DNA of 64,000 nt from Brachionus koreanus. Taxonomy: Eukaryota > Rotifera > Eurotatoria > Ploima > Brachionidae. Made by a program: the position numbers and the translations under genes. Of the stretch, positions 62,499 through 64,000 are shown in pieces (the stretch's first letter is position 1; each line of letters opens with the position of its first letter). The DNA lies in contig PJRA01000506.1 of the NCBI GenBank assembly GCA_016987375.1, forward strand, positions 204,296 through 268,295, read 5' to 3'. The notes beneath the pieces were generated by a model, which did no database searches, had not been told where the DNA came from, and worked only from the letters and a program-made list of their open reading frames with translations.

Positions 62499-63886
62499 TG
62501 AAAAAAATTTGTGTAAAGAATTGATTAAAAATATTAGAATTAAAAAATTTTACAAAATGTAAATTTACTTCAGAAATTGATTTGCATGAAAATAGATTAA
62601 ATTCAAATATAAACTATTTAATAAAAAAAAACATTATTTTCTCAAATAAAATTTATAAATTTCTTATGGATTTGACAGAGTAAAATTTTTGATCAAATTT
62701 CATTTTTCAAATTTGATGATTTCAAAAATTTATTTTTAACTTTTTGTAAAAGGATTCTAATTACTAAAAAATGAATTTGAATTTAATTGCACATTTGAAA
62801 TGTTTAATCAAATTTTAAAATGAACTCTGATCAAAAATTTAATTTTTCATAGATTTTTATTTCGCTAAAGCTTTGATATTCAGAAATTAACATTTTTAAC
62901 ATTTGTATGATGTACAAAATTTAATTTAAATTTAAAAGCTATGTAGAAGAATTAATATTTTAAGTCTGTTACGAATATGAAATATCCGTCTGAATTTTTT
63001 TAAATATTTGACCTTTTTACAGGAAGAAATTTTTACTCATAATTCTCTTTCTAATCGATCAAATTTAAATAAATCGTTTTTCTGTTCTTAATTTTATTTC
63101 CTTGTATTCGAAAATTTAATGATGAAATAACTTTATATTTTTTATAAGAATAATTAACTTGATTTTAGTCTTAAGATGCTATAGAAACTAATATATTTCA
63201 ATTCGGTACACAAAAAATGATCATTCTATGAAGAATAAAGTAATTAAATTAAAAATTCAACAATTTTTTTGCTATACTTATCTATACAAATAGCACTTAA
63301 GCAAAAAATTATAAATTCTATCAAAATGTGTTCATACAAAACAGGCAACATTCAATTGATTAAAATTTTCTTAATTAATTTTAATATAATGCTGCTCGCA
63401 TGAAAAAAAAATAAAGAGAACTTAATCACAAACTATTTTATTTTATTAAATTAATGATATGTTTGTATATATTTCTGTATATATAATTATATTTTCTAAC
63501 TTATTAATTCTTTACAGTTTTTTTCATTTAGAAGTTGAAAGAAATTGCAAAATTATCAAAAAATACCATGATAATATGAATACTTATTTTTAATTATTTT
63601 TTCAGAATTTAAAAACGAAAAAATTTTTAGAATGATTATTATTTGCAAAAAATTATTACTTATTAAATGAGCTCCTTATAAAAATAATCTACCTGAATCT
63701 TCTAATTTTTAAGTGACCAATTGAATATTATTTGTGACAAAAAAATTAATCTTCAATTTCACCAAACTTGATTGTAAATTTTCTTTTGTGCTAAACTTTC
63801 TCTTTTTAACTAATTTAACTAATTTGAGTAAAATTATTTTAAAAATAGCAGTAATGTATTGAGCTAAAACTTGGCGTATCTATTAA

Positions 63887-64000
63887 TGAGATGAATTTAT
63901 CCATTATAGGTTATTGTGATGATATTGTAATACATCTCGACATTGTCAATTACTCCTGTACATCTGTTCAAAGTTCGCTCAAAACTGGAAAATGGATTTT
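63887..64000 (+). mobile_element. LINE reverse-transcriptase fragment, runs off window end
   Basis: From about 63891 the frame reads SIIGYCDDIVI, the YxDD catalytic motif C of reverse transcriptase with Cys in the variable place. About 30 nt later the similarity moves to another frame (ICSKFAQNWKMDF), typical of the stretch after that motif in LINE ORF2. A frameshift therefore lies between them. The rest is outside the window. Confidence 0.6.

Larger units (their letters stand above)
61009..64000. other. Intergenic to window end
   Basis: A+T-rich sequence upstream of the nicotinic receptor gene. It contains a tail repeat (62385-62498) and, at the window edge, a LINE fragment (63887-64000). 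Open frames at 61775, 62101 and 62371 are short; the last simply overlaps the repeat. Confidence 0.5.

Noticed and set aside
62371..62562. 63-codon Lys-rich ORF
   Set aside because: It lies over the tail repeat at 62385-62498, whose purine-rich body explains the Lys/Glu content.

Overview
The window is an A+T-rich nuclear segment of an animal genome. Its genes are split by many introns with GT..AG ends, mostly about 50-60 bp with a few of 1-5 kb, and gaps between genes are long and low in complexity. The gene set (integrin alpha, aminergic GPCR, nicotinic receptor subunit, pericentrin-type scaffold, axonemal dynein p28, syntaxin-8) marks a bilaterian with ciliated cells and nerves or muscle. 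Base composition, intron sizes and repeated splice-acceptor-like AGs just upstream of start codons fit a small protostome such as a rotifer or flatworm. The phylum is an inference and is not proven by anything here.

Layout, left to right: (1) 5' part of an acidic orphan gene on minus (1-994). (2) Complete 8-exon syntaxin-8 gene on minus (3700-7246), head to head with an intronless 838-aa orphan with a mitochondrial-looking N terminus on plus (7625-10141). (3) A large foldback element (11251-11582). (4) A two-gene minus-strand cluster: axonemal dynein light intermediate chain p28 (13164-14100) followed after 149 bp by a small basic protein starting MGLC (12496-13014). (5) A 25-exon pericentrin/AKAP9-type gene on plus (16247-32964) encoding a 2185-aa coiled-coil protein with a C-terminal PACT domain. 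(6) A 16-exon integrin alpha gene on plus (38595-49716, 1317 aa), with a histamine H3/H4-like GPCR gene nested antisense in its 4.7-kb intron 14 (45104-46629). (7) A 7-exon nicotinic acetylcholine receptor alpha-type subunit on minus (56520-61008, 553 aa).

The spliced models of the pericentrin-like, integrin, GPCR, dynein, syntaxin and receptor genes were built by hand. The coding phase closes at every junction and the totals are whole codon numbers.

Mobile DNA sits mostly in introns and gaps: four decayed non-LTR retrotransposon (LINE) fragments, one tRNA-derived SINE, a TA-flanked MITE, two copies of a palindromic foldback family, two copies of a short LINE/SINE-tail repeat, and a nearly identical 144-bp repeat in two places. 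Non-coding structure of unknown origin includes a 180-bp run of five consecutive hairpins (56112-56291) and a G+C-rich island (18401-18660).

The genes do not form one pathway. Two serve the centrosome/axoneme (pericentrin-like, p28), two are neuronal receptors, one is an adhesion receptor and one an endosomal SNARE. I found no prokaryote-type defence system, CRISPR array or gene cluster. The most unusual items are the roughly 250-residue integrin cytoplasmic tail, the nested receptor gene, the foldback family and the hairpin run.
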